From: DALYLB01 sp046154695
Lineage (GTDB): Bacteria; Acidobacteriota; Blastocatellia; RBC074
Direction of reading: 5' to 3'
NCBI GenBank assembly: GCA_046154695.1
Contig: JBJXFI010000357.1
Location: 1-29,544, forward strand
Length of the DNA stretch: 29,544 nucleotides
Part shown: positions 1-7,951 of the stretch, piece after piece
How positions within the stretch are numbered: position 1 is the stretch's first letter
How the letters are laid out: every line of letters starts with the position of its first letter
Translations under genes and position numbers: made by a program
Notes under the pieces: model-generated
Database searches by the model: none
Told to the model about the DNA's origin: nothing
Seen by the model: only the letters and a program-made list of their open reading frames with translations

Positions 1-2
1 GG

Positions 3-749
3 TGCATGGACGCCTGCGCGCAGCAGGATCACGATTTGCGCTATGTCGAGGTCGTCAGCGACCGGGGCAAGGACTGGCTCGACGTGCTGCTTCAGATCCG
101 CGACGGCGACCCGAATCGGGCGCCGCTCTCATTTATCTTCGCCCCGCTGCCGGAAGAGGCTTTCCGCCAGTTCAACTGGGAGCTGCATCACCGGCTGCTG
201 GGCAAGGAGCCTCCCGAACGAAACGGCGAGACGGTCGCGCCGCCCGGCCGGGATCTTCCCGGTGCGCGCGCCCTGAACGAGCTCGGCGAGCATTTCGCGA
301 AATACACCTTCGCCTCGTTTCACCATGCGCTCGAACAGGCGGCGAAGGACCGCCCCCTGATCCTCTCGCTCGACCATTTCACCGTCGGCGACGCGAAGCT
401 GCCCGCGCCCGAGATGCGCAACTACCTGCGCAGGGAATGGATCGACCATATCGCGGGCGCGAAGGAGTCCCGCGTAAAGCTGGTTCTCACCCTCAACGAC
501 AGGGAGTATGAAGAGTACGCCATGGAGGAGCTGAACGGACTCTTTCACGACGTTCCCCTCGGCGGCATCGCGCCGGAATCGTTCGAAGCCCTCGCAAAAG
601 AGTTTTTCCGGTACAGCGGATTCGGCAATCCGGAGAAGCTCGCGAAATTGATCGAAGGCTACAAGGCCGCCTTCATCGACACGGACTGGAAGCCCTCGGA
701 GTTTCAGGAGCTCCATGACTGGGTCTCCCGGAAATGGAAGAAGAATTGA
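3..749 (+). CDS. ATPase-like protein of a conflict-system operon, 5' partial
   Basis: The reading frame is open from the window edge; the Met codon at 6 may be internal, so this is treated as the C-terminal part of a longer protein. About 247 residues are visible. A hydrophobic strand ending in Asp (LILSLDHF, about residues 118-125 from that Met) resembles a Walker B segment. A later strand followed by a polar turn (VKLVLTLNDREYEEY) resembles the sensor strand of a P-loop ATPase, and the C-terminus is helical. No Walker A is visible; it would lie upstream, or be missing as in inactive STAND-like modules. There is no signal peptide or membrane segment in the visible part. The 3' end overlaps the next gene by 16 bases, which implies translational coupling with the STAND/CHAT protein. 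The ATPase-like fold is an inference from strand order and neighbours; an unrelated alpha/beta adaptor is possible. Confidence 0.6.
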   Translation, partial: CMDACAQQDHDLRYVEVVSDRGKDWLDVLLQIRDGDPNRAPLSFIFAPLPEEAFRQFNWELHHRLLGKEPPERNGETVAPPGRDLPGARALNELGEHFAKYTFASFHHALEQAAKDRPLILSLDHFTVGDAKLPAPEMRNYLRREWIDHIAGAKESRVKLVLTLNDREYEEYAMEELNGLFHDVPLGGIAPESFEALAKEFFRYSGFGNPEKLAKLIEGYKAAFIDTDWKPSEFQELHDWVSRKWKKN

Positions 750-3700
750 CGCCCGTCGAACCCACACAATCCGAAATCGACGAGATGCTCGAAACCCTGC
801 GAAGCGCGAAATCGCGCGGGCAATCGAAGCGCGAGATGCGCCGCCTGCTGCAGCCGGGCGTGGAGCGCGAGATCTATAAACGCACGGCACTTCTGCGATC
901 GTTCGATCGGGAGGTCTATGACGGGCTGCTCGCCGCGGGGTTGAAGGGCGACGCGGCCGCGCTGCCGTTCGAGGAGTTCGTCACGCGAACCGGAATCGAG
1001 CCCGTGCCGCGAACCGAGGGCGTTTACCGGTTGAAGGAGCTGCCGTGCCGGGAATATTTGAATTCCTGGCAGGAGGAGGAGCGCGCGGCGGAGACCTCGC
1101 ACCACCGCGTCCTCGACGTGCAGGCATGGCTGCAGGACGAACTGTCGGACGAGGAGGCGCCGCCGGAGACGCGGCGGGAGTTCGCCCGCAAGGCCCTGGC
1201 CTTTTATCGCAAGCGGGGAGGCGCGGCGGATCTCGACGCACTCTCGCTGACGTGCCTCGCCAATCCGGCGCGGGCCGGGAGCATCTTCGGCAAACTCTAC
1301 AAGGAAGCCGACGAACGGTTCGATCTGCCTCGATGCCACAGCCTGCTGCGGATCATGGAGGACCGGTTCCAGGATCTGCCCGAGGCGCTGCGTGAGCGGG
1401 TGCTGCGGCAGCGGCAGCGCTACAACGCACGGAGCCTCTTCGCCTACGAGTTCTATCGCACGACGACCTATTACCATCGCGAGTCGATTCTCAAGCAGGT
1501 GCGGCCGCTGCTGAAGGCGGCCAAAAGCGCGAAGGCGAAGTGGATCTTCCAGCTTTTCGCGACGGGCGGAATGGGAAAGACGACGTTCCTGCGGTTTCTG
1601 ATCGCGCGCCATTGCGTGCCGGGCGGGATCCCCGTGGCGCGGCTCGATTGCGACGATCTGAACCTGCCGGTCATCGGGCGGTATTCCTGGCTGGCGCTGC
1701 TGCCGCTCGCACAGCAGTTGAATGAACAGATCGAGGGACGGCCGTTCAACGAGCTGATCGCGGAGCTGGAGGAGTTTGCGCCGCTGATCCGCCGTCCGCT
1801 CTCGGCGGAGCATGAAGGGGGCGAGTCGCGGCGGGCGGCCATGCGAAAGCTGGAATCGAGCGACGCCTTCTGGTCGGCAAACGCGAAGCTCCGGTTTCGG
1901 GATAAGCTGGCGGTATGGGCGGGCGGACGGAAGCCGGTCCTCATCATCCTCGACACGCTGGAGGAGATGGCCCTGATGCAGCCGGCGAACCTGATGGCGA
2001 TCCTCGATGCGATCGCCTTTTCGCGCGAGAATTCGAGCGAATTGCGGCTGATTCTCTCCGGCCGGTACGATCTGCTCGCGCGAATCCCGGAGTTCAAGGC
2101 GCGGTTCGGGGGCGCGACCGACTCGCTGCAGATTGAGCCCTTCACCGAGATTGAGTCGCTCGCGTATCTGGAAGAGAAGCGCGGCCTGCCCGCGACGCTG
2201 CCGCTGCGCGCGATCCACGAACGATCGGGCGGCAATCCGTTCAAGCTTTCGCTCTTCGCCGAGCTGGCCTCGTCGCGGGAATCGCTGACCGAGGATGAGG
2301 TCGCGAAGTTCCCGAACGCCGAGTTCGCCTATCTGATCGAGCGCATCGTCGACCGGATTCAGGAGCGCGATCTGCGCTGGGTGCTGCGCTACGGGGTGAT
2401 CCCGCGCCAGCTCACCCGCGAATTTCTTGAGGCGGTCATGGGGCCGCATCTGCTGCGCGAGATGGCGCGGCTGGCGGACGAGCGGGGGCGGCTGGATCGG
2501 GGAAACGCGGGCTTGCCCGAGCTCTATCGCAATCGAGACATTTTTCCGCGGGTCGCGGCGGAGAGCCTCGATTTCGACCGGTTGTGGAATCAGCTCAAGC
2601 AGTACGCGAGCAGCTATGGCTGGATGTCGATCGATCCGGGCGCGGATGGGCCGCGCTTTCATCCGGAGACGATCGTTCCGATGCGTCAGTTGCTGGAAGA
2701 AGAAGCGATCTTCCCGGTGCTGCATGCCGATGCGGCGGCCTGGTTCGAGCGAAAGGCGGGGGAAGCTGCCGCGGATCCCTCCCTCTGGGCCCGTTGGACG
2801 TGCGAGGCGATCTATCATCGCTTCCAGCAGGGCGCGCCGGAGGGCGGCGCATTCTGGGAGCGATCGATCGGCGAGGAGATCTGCCGGCGCGAGCCGTCGG
2901 TGCGCAAGCGGCTTGCCGAGGAGGTGACCGGCAGGGATTACGTCGATGACGAGGGCGCGCCGCTCATCCACAAGGACGGATCGCCCCTGATCGACCCGGA
3001 GATGCTTTGCGGGGCCCATCGCGCCGCCGCGCAGGCCGCGATCGCCCTGGCGTGGGACCCGGAGCGCCGTCGCCGCGAGTGGGAGGACGCCCTGCGACAC
3101 CTCACCGCCCTCGATCGGCTCGGCGGGCTCGGCGCGGAATGGGCCGGCCTCAAACGCGCGGCCGAACAGATGGTCGGCGGCAACCGCTCGGAAAGTCTCG
3201 CGTCGCTCCGCGGCATCGAGATCGACGATCTCGATGAACAGGCCGGTCTCAGCCTCCTGTTGCAGATGGGCGACCTCTCGACCTTCCGTAAGACCGCCGA
3301 AACGGTTCAGCTCTATCATCGAGCGAGGCGCCGCCTCGCGGAGATGCGTTTCCCCCACTTCCCCGCCTGGGCCATCCGGCGCCGCCTCGGAAACTGGCAT
3401 CGGGGCGAGGACCAGTACGAGAGCGCGATCGAGCAGTACGGACTCGTCTATGAGGACGCCGTGCGCGGAAACGACCCGGCGGCGGCCCATGAAGCGGCGC
3501 TGCGGCTGATCGAGATCGATCTCGAGATCGGCAGGTACCAGGCCGCCGCGGGCCTCGCATCGAGCGCCGCCGCACTCCCCAGCGGCCCTCCGTCCGACGC
3601 GACGATGCGGGACGTCCGCCTTCATGCTGGCACAGGAACGTTCACGCTTACCGGCAACGTGACGTCCGACGCGACGATGCGGCGCGGCCTGCTTCATGCG

Positions 3701-6352
3701 TGGGCGCTGCTCGAGGGATGGAATCCCGCCGGGGCCCTTCGGGAACTCGGCAAAGTCTTTCTTTCGAAGGGCGCGCAAAACCACGCGCTGCTCGCGGAGC
3801 TTCGCGGCGCGGCGAGCGGCGCCCTGATGCAGTTCGATCAGGCGCTCGATGAACTGGAGACCGCGAAGAATCTATGGCACGAAACCGGCGCCGAGATGGA
3901 GCCGGATCGCTGCCGGCTGAGACTGATGCGGCTGCATCTGCACGGCCGGGGCGCCGTGAACGATGCCTACTACAAGATCAGCGAGTGGCAGCGGAGAACG
4001 AACCGGGCCCTGACGGATGTCGAGGCGAAGCTGATCCTGATGCAGATCCATCTGGACGTTCGCGCCGGCCGGGAGGAGGCCGCCCGCCATCAATGGAGCA
4101 CGCATCTCGAAGCGCCCGAGATCAACCGGCGGCCGCGATGGATGGCGGAATTCATCGCGGCCGGGCTGGCGCTGGGGCTCACGGGAAGCGGAAAGAATAC
4201 GCCGGAGGACGTCGAGCCCGCGCTGCTGACGCTCGCGGAGCAACTGGAGAAGATCGAGCCCTTCTCGCTGCGCCTGCTCGCGGTTGAGCCGCTTCAATGG
4301 GCCGTGGAAGCGCCGCCGGTCTCGGCGAAGGCCCGCGCCGCGATGCGCGCCGCGCTGGGCGATTTCGCGGTTCCCGAAGAGGCGATTCCCCACGCGTGCT
4401 TGCTCGCCAATGCCGCGCGCTTTCTCGTCGAGGACGACGCGGGCGCGGAGCTGCTGCTGGCGGCCTATCGCCGCGCCGCCGGTCCGGCGCACGATTCCTT
4501 CAGCGAATCCGACGCGTTCCAGTATTTTCGTACGCTGGAGGCGGTCAATCGCTGGGGCGGACGGCTGCGGGAGCTGCCCGATCCCGATCCCGACGGCATC
4601 CTTTTTGAGAATGATTCCGAGCGCGCGGCGCTCTGCGCGGCCGTCCTGCTCGCCCAGGCGGAGCGCGCGCTGCACAAAAAAGAGATCGATAGAGCCGGCG
4701 AACGGCTGGAGCGCGCGGCCGAGAGGCTCATGAAGCTTTCGCCACAACAGACGATGGGCCGGCGCGCGCACCACGATGAGCTGAAGGGCCGAATGCTGCT
4801 GGCGGCGAACAAGCCGCTGCAGGCGGCCGCGCTCTTTGAATCGGCGAAGAATTTCTATGTGGAGCTGGGCGATCAGCATTCGGCGCGGCGCGTCGAGGGG
4901 CTGCTCTCGCAATCGGGCAGCGCGGCGACGCGAGGCATTCTCGAATCCGCCCCGTCCGGCGGCAAGGGCATACGCTCAGCGCCTGAAGGCTCGCCGCCGG
5001 TGACGGAGGCGGAGGCGCCCGATGCCGATTGGGGGGAGCGCATTATCACGCTGGAGGCCGATCCGAACTCGTCGCCCTCCTCGCCGCTGCGCGTGACCTA
5101 CGCCATTCCGGGCCTGCCGCCGCATCTCTGGAAACGAAACAAGGCGCGCGAAGTGGCCGATGGGTTGACGCGGCTGCTTTACCGCGATCCGGGATCCTCG
5201 TCGAACGTCTCGCGCGAGCTGCTGGACTTTCTGTTGAAAAACCCGGTCGAGGCGGGGCTGGGGTTGGGGCGCGTCCTATTCACGCGCGAGCAAGCCGAGG
5301 AGCTGCTCAAGGCGCCCCCGTTGGAGCTGACGCTCAATCTCCCCTACGGCCCGCTTGCGCGCGTGCCGTGGGAGATGGTCCGGCTCAACGCCGATCGCGA
5401 GGAGACGCCGATTGTTCGCCGCCACTCCCTGACGCGAACCAGCACGAGGTTTTCGCAAAGCATCGACAGCAAGAAGTGGACCCAGCAGGCGGCGAACCTG
5501 CTGCTGCCGACCCGCGTCACGGTGGATGGGATGTACGGACCGCAGACGGAGCGCGCCGTCGCGGAGCTGCAGCGCCTTTTCGGCCCGGCGATCTCGAATG
5601 ATCTCAAACGCAAAACGAAGGACGCGCTCAGAAAGGCGCTGCGCGGCCTTCTCCCGCCGGACCCGCTGCGCGCCTGGGTGCTGCGGCCGAGCGAGGCGAC
5701 CAGCCTGGGAACCCAGCGAGGCGACTCGGAATCGCTCGTCGAGAATTTCTACACGGCGCGCTCGTCGAACATCGTCTTCTGGCTCGAGGATCCGGATGTG
5801 GAGATGATGCGCGGCGACCTCTCAGAGGCTTCGCGTTATTTCGACATCATCCATATCGTCACGTCCTTCTCGGAGGATTCGCGCAGCGGCGAGATCTATC
5901 TCGATTTCGGAGGCGGGCGAATCTCGTCAAAGGCGGCGCAGAGCTATCGCGGAACGTCGCGGATCTCGGTCAGCCATCTCAATCAGGAGCTCAACCTGAT
6001 GCCAGCCGACCGGGTTCGGCCGCTGGTGATTCTGGACGTGATCGGGCCGTCCGATCAGTACGAGGCCGCGCGGCTGCTGCTGCTGCGCAACGATTTCGCG
6101 GCCTCGCTCTTCGAGCTGGGCAATGTGAGCGGCGTCATCGGGCTCGGGCCCGGTTCGGACGATGAGATGCGGCTCGCCCGCGCGCGCCTCGTCACGACGC
6201 TGCTTCGCGGCGCGAGCTATTCCGAGGCCGTCGCGGAAAGCCGCGGCGAACCGCGCGTCTCGCCCCTGATCTCCCTGTTCTTCTCCACGGCGCTCTTCAC
6301 GACCGATCCTTCGCTCTCGCTGGTCGCCGCCGCGGCGCAGGAGGCCTTATGA
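734..6352 (+). CDS. Giant STAND-type NTPase with helical repeats and a cysteine-less CHAT-like C-terminus
   Basis: This is an 1872-residue protein without signal peptide or membrane segments. The N-terminus (about 1-250) is helical and unrecognised. The NTPase core shows Walker A GGMGKTT (278-284), Walker B VLIILDTLEE (402-411), an 'LILSGRYD' sensor-like strand and a GGNPFKLSLF segment like the STAND GxP motif. Residues about 650-1400 are alpha-helical with TPR-like segments, such as the stretch ending near 1395. The C-terminus resembles a CHAT caspase-like domain: NLPYGPLARVPWEMV at 1535-1549 and the His strand DIIHIV with H1707. Where CHAT peptidases have the catalytic Cys (typically LxAC), this protein has LVILDVIG (1764-1771), and I see no Cys in the last 330 or so residues. 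A peptidoglycan-binding-like motif (VDGMYGPQTERAV, 1597-1609) sits between the two CHAT halves. The start ATG lies inside the upstream gene and the stop overlaps the metallopeptidase start by 4 bases. The protein is probably a signal-sensing switch in a conflict system; the exact role is inferred. Confidence 0.88.
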   Translation: MEEELTPVEPTQSEIDEMLETLRSAKSRGQSKREMRRLLQPGVEREIYKRTALLRSFDREVYDGLLAAGLKGDAAALPFEEFVTRTGIEPVPRTEGVYRLKELPCREYLNSWQEEERAAETSHHRVLDVQAWLQDELSDEEAPPETRREFARKALAFYRKRGGAADLDALSLTCLANPARAGSIFGKLYKEADERFDLPRCHSLLRIMEDRFQDLPEALRERVLRQRQRYNARSLFAYEFYRTTTYYHRESILKQVRPLLKAAKSAKAKWIFQLFATGGMGKTTFLRFLIARHCVPGGIPVARLDCDDLNLPVIGRYSWLALLPLAQQLNEQIEGRPFNELIAELEEFAPLIRRPLSAEHEGGESRRAAMRKLESSDAFWSANAKLRFRDKLAVWAGGRKPVLIILDTLEEMALMQPANLMAILDAIAFSRENSSELRLILSGRYDLLARIPEFKARFGGATDSLQIEPFTEIESLAYLEEKRGLPATLPLRAIHERSGGNPFKLSLFAELASSRESLTEDEVAKFPNAEFAYLIERIVDRIQERDLRWVLRYGVIPRQLTREFLEAVMGPHLLREMARLADERGRLDRGNAGLPELYRNRDIFPRVAAESLDFDRLWNQLKQYASSYGWMSIDPGADGPRFHPETIVPMRQLLEEEAIFPVLHADAAAWFERKAGEAAADPSLWARWTCEAIYHRFQQGAPEGGAFWERSIGEEICRREPSVRKRLAEEVTGRDYVDDEGAPLIHKDGSPLIDPEMLCGAHRAAAQAAIALAWDPERRRREWEDALRHLTALDRLGGLGAEWAGLKRAAEQMVGGNRSESLASLRGIEIDDLDEQAGLSLLLQMGDLSTFRKTAETVQLYHRARRRLAEMRFPHFPAWAIRRRLGNWHRGEDQYESAIEQYGLVYEDAVRGNDPAAAHEAALRLIEIDLEIGRYQAAAGLASSAAALPSGPPSDATMRDVRLHAGTGTFTLTGNVTSDATMRRGLLHAWALLEGWNPAGALRELGKVFLSKGAQNHALLAELRGAASGALMQFDQALDELETAKNLWHETGAEMEPDRCRLRLMRLHLHGRGAVNDAYYKISEWQRRTNRALTDVEAKLILMQIHLDVRAGREEAARHQWSTHLEAPEINRRPRWMAEFIAAGLALGLTGSGKNTPEDVEPALLTLAEQLEKIEPFSLRLLAVEPLQWAVEAPPVSAKARAAMRAALGDFAVPEEAIPHACLLANAARFLVEDDAGAELLLAAYRRAAGPAHDSFSESDAFQYFRTLEAVNRWGGRLRELPDPDPDGILFENDSERAALCAAVLLAQAERALHKKEIDRAGERLERAAERLMKLSPQQTMGRRAHHDELKGRMLLAANKPLQAAALFESAKNFYVELGDQHSARRVEGLLSQSGSAATRGILESAPSGGKGIRSAPEGSPPVTEAEAPDADWGERIITLEADPNSSPSSPLRVTYAIPGLPPHLWKRNKAREVADGLTRLLYRDPGSSSNVSRELLDFLLKNPVEAGLGLGRVLFTREQAEELLKAPPLELTLNLPYGPLARVPWEMVRLNADREETPIVRRHSLTRTSTRFSQSIDSKKWTQQAANLLLPTRVTVDGMYGPQTERAVAELQRLFGPAISNDLKRKTKDALRKALRGLLPPDPLRAWVLRPSEATSLGTQRGDSESLVENFYTARSSNIVFWLEDPDVEMMRGDLSEASRYFDIIHIVTSFSEDSRSGEIYLDFGGGRISSKAAQSYRGTSRISVSHLNQELNLMPADRVRPLVILDVIGPSDQYEAARLLLLRNDFAASLFELGNVSGVIGLGPGSDDEMRLARARLVTTLLRGASYSEAVAESRGEPRVSPLISLFFSTALFTTDPSLSLVAAAAQEAL
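3590..3702 (+). repeat. In-frame 72-bp degenerate tandem duplication inside the STAND/CHAT gene
   Basis: A 20-base sequence at 3591-3610 recurs exactly at 3663-3682. The 20 bases after it match at 14 of 20 positions. The period of 72 bases is 24 codons, so the frame is kept. The duplicated peptide reads SDATMR followed by a variable pair and then L-H-A. It lies in the helical-repeat part of the protein. Confidence 0.8.
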
Positions 6353-7731
6353 ACCCGACGATCGCGGAGCGGAAGCGAATCGAAATCGACCGAAAATTCG
6401 ACAGCCTCGAAAGCGAGTTCAAGCACTGGCTCGATCAGAGCGCCAGCGGCGGGCCGTTCGAAAAGCACCACTCGCAAATCCTGGCCGTGAAGGCCGTCCT
6501 CGACGGCTTGCGAAAGAACACGCGCCTCGAACTGGAGCGGGCCGCCCAATCCGGCGCGATCCTCACAACCGCGCGGCAGGCCGAGACGATGATCCTGGCG
6601 ATCTTTCGCCTGTGGGAGTATTTCCGCGCGAAGTTCGCGCAGCGCAACGAAAAGCGGTTCGCTGGCTATCTGCGGGCCGCCGATGAGTTCGCCTGGGCGT
6701 GCTATCAGCCCGCCCAGCCGACGGCGCGACAGACCGCGCCCATCAGCCGTCGAAAAGAACCGCCGCTCGTCTTTCTGAATGGCGGCGCGAGCCCGTTCGC
6801 GCTCTCCCGCAATCGCGAATTCGAAGCCGAGGTCGTGCCCGACGAGGAGCTGACGCGCGACGAATATCTGGAAGTGCTGCGTTCCCTGCCGATCTCCGTG
6901 GTCGGCGTGCCGTACTTTCAGCTCTCGCACCTGCCGGACGCCCTCGTGCTCGGCCACGAGATCGGCCATACGGTCGAGGACGATTTCGGGTTGACCGCTC
7001 GTCTGAAGGAGATCCTGCAGGAGGCGCTCGACCGGGGCGTTCTTCCCGCCCGGCATGCGGCCTGGCATGCGTGGCTCGGTGAGCTCTTCGCCGATCTTTA
7101 CGGCGGCCTCGCCGCGGGGCCGGCCTTCGTCGGCGCGCTGATCGACTTTCTCGCCCGCGATCCGAACGAGATTCGCGAAGAGACCCGATCGAGCGGCTTC
7201 TGGGACATCTATCCGACCGATTACCTTCGCATTCTCTTCAATCTCGAAACGCTTCGAGAGGATTTCGATGCAGACCGGCAGCGGATGGAGAGCGACTGGC
7301 GCAAGAGCTACGATCGCCACCAACTCGCCGAGTTCGAGCCGGACCTGAAGATCATCGTGCCCGCCCTGCTCGACGGGCGATTCCCCGAACTCGGCGACCG
7401 CCGCCTGCGCGAGGTGCTGCGATTCACCAAAGATCAGCAGGAGGAAGCGAAGATCACTGTCCGTCAGCTTATGGACGAGGAGGCGCCGGCGAGCGCCGAC
7501 CTGCGCGTGCTGCTCGCCGCCGCGCGGCTCGGCTATGAGCAGGACCCCGCCGCGTACGAATCGAGAAATCTTCCCGCCGCGCTTCTCGCCCACATCCAGG
7601 GCGTCATCAAACCCGGAACCCGCGCGGGCGAAGCCCTCCCGGAGGAAGAGGAACTCGCCGCGCGCGCGGCGGATTACGAGACCTCCGGCGATCGCCTCTT
7701 CCAGGAGCTATGGCCGCGCTTGCGCTTTTAA
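6349..7731 (+). CDS. Cytosolic HEIGH zinc metallopeptidase partner of the STAND/CHAT protein
   Basis: This 460-residue protein starts in a 4-base ATGA overlap with the upstream stop, so translation is coupled. It has no signal peptide or transmembrane segment. The zinc site is LGHEIGHTVEDDF, with H203-E204-I205-G206-H207. A downstream helix GELFADLYGG (E245, D249) supplies a likely third ligand about 38 residues on, a gluzincin-like arrangement. The segment WDIYPTDYLRILFNLETLRE resembles the 'HPP-x-LRi' helix after the active site in similar uncharacterised metallopeptidases. The N-terminal 130 residues are helical and unrecognised, and the C-terminal 150 are charged and helical. Operon position suggests that it is the effector or processing protease for the STAND/CHAT protein; the substrate is unknown. 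Metallopeptidase identity is well supported, while its role in the system is inferred. Confidence 0.85.
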   Translation: MNPTIAERKRIEIDRKFDSLESEFKHWLDQSASGGPFEKHHSQILAVKAVLDGLRKNTRLELERAAQSGAILTTARQAETMILAIFRLWEYFRAKFAQRNEKRFAGYLRAADEFAWACYQPAQPTARQTAPISRRKEPPLVFLNGGASPFALSRNREFEAEVVPDEELTRDEYLEVLRSLPISVVGVPYFQLSHLPDALVLGHEIGHTVEDDFGLTARLKEILQEALDRGVLPARHAAWHAWLGELFADLYGGLAAGPAFVGALIDFLARDPNEIREETRSSGFWDIYPTDYLRILFNLETLREDFDADRQRMESDWRKSYDRHQLAEFEPDLKIIVPALLDGRFPELGDRRLREVLRFTKDQQEEAKITVRQLMDEEAPASADLRVLLAAARLGYEQDPAAYESRNLPAALLAHIQGVIKPGTRAGEALPEEEELAARAADYETSGDRLFQELWPRLRF

Positions 7732-7740
7732 GGAAAGCGC
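7722..7740 (+). terminator. Hairpin spanning the stop codon of the metallopeptidase gene
   Basis: A perfect 7-base stem (gcgcttt / aaagcgc) with a 5-base loop overlaps the TAA stop. No U-tract follows, so this is a terminator-like or mRNA-end hairpin at best. Confidence 0.3.
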
Positions 7741-7777
7741 CTTACAACCTACCAGCCTCTTCGCGGCAAGAGGGGAT

Positions 7778-7891
7778 CTCACGCAAAGACGCGAAGGCGC
7801 GAAAGAGGAAGAAGAGGGTGAAGTATCAGCAACTGGAGTCGATGTAAAAGAGGAAGGCGCCATAATTCGCGGCTTCGCGTCTTCGCGTGAG
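7778..7891. repeat. Hyphenated dyad repeat 1
   Basis: The arms 7778-7803 and 7866-7891 are inverted copies matching at 24 of 26 positions. They are built on the motif ctcacgcaaagacgcgaag and enclose a 62-base spacer. The sequence is non-coding and lies between the metallopeptidase and DUF1080 genes. It looks like one copy of an interspersed intergenic dyad family; genome copy number cannot be seen here. Confidence 0.75.
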
Positions 7892-7895
7892 GTTC

Positions 7896-7940
7896 TTTTA
7901 TGGTATCTGCTTTTATGGTATCTGCTTTTATGGTATCTGG
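7896..7940 (+). repeat. Three 15-bp tandem copies ending at a ribosome binding site
   Basis: The unit ttttatggtatctgc occurs at 7896-7910 and 7911-7925. A third copy at 7926-7940 ends in gg instead of gc, and that change contributes to the GGAGG ribosome binding site at 7939-7943. Copy-number change here would move upstream sequence relative to the start of the DUF1080 gene. Confidence 0.9.
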
Positions 7941-7951
7941 AGGATAGGAGA

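Noticed and set aside
704..3784. Minus-strand open frame of 1026 codons antisense to the STAND/CHAT gene
   Set aside because: It is Arg/Leu/Pro-rich, has no recognisable domain, and is the mirror of a well-supported plus-strand gene; long antisense frames are expected at this GC content.
7535..7951. N-terminal extension of the DUF1080 frame back into the metallopeptidase gene
   Set aside because: The extension crosses the dyad repeat and the 15-bp triplet, and the signal peptide and GGAGG support a start at 7952.
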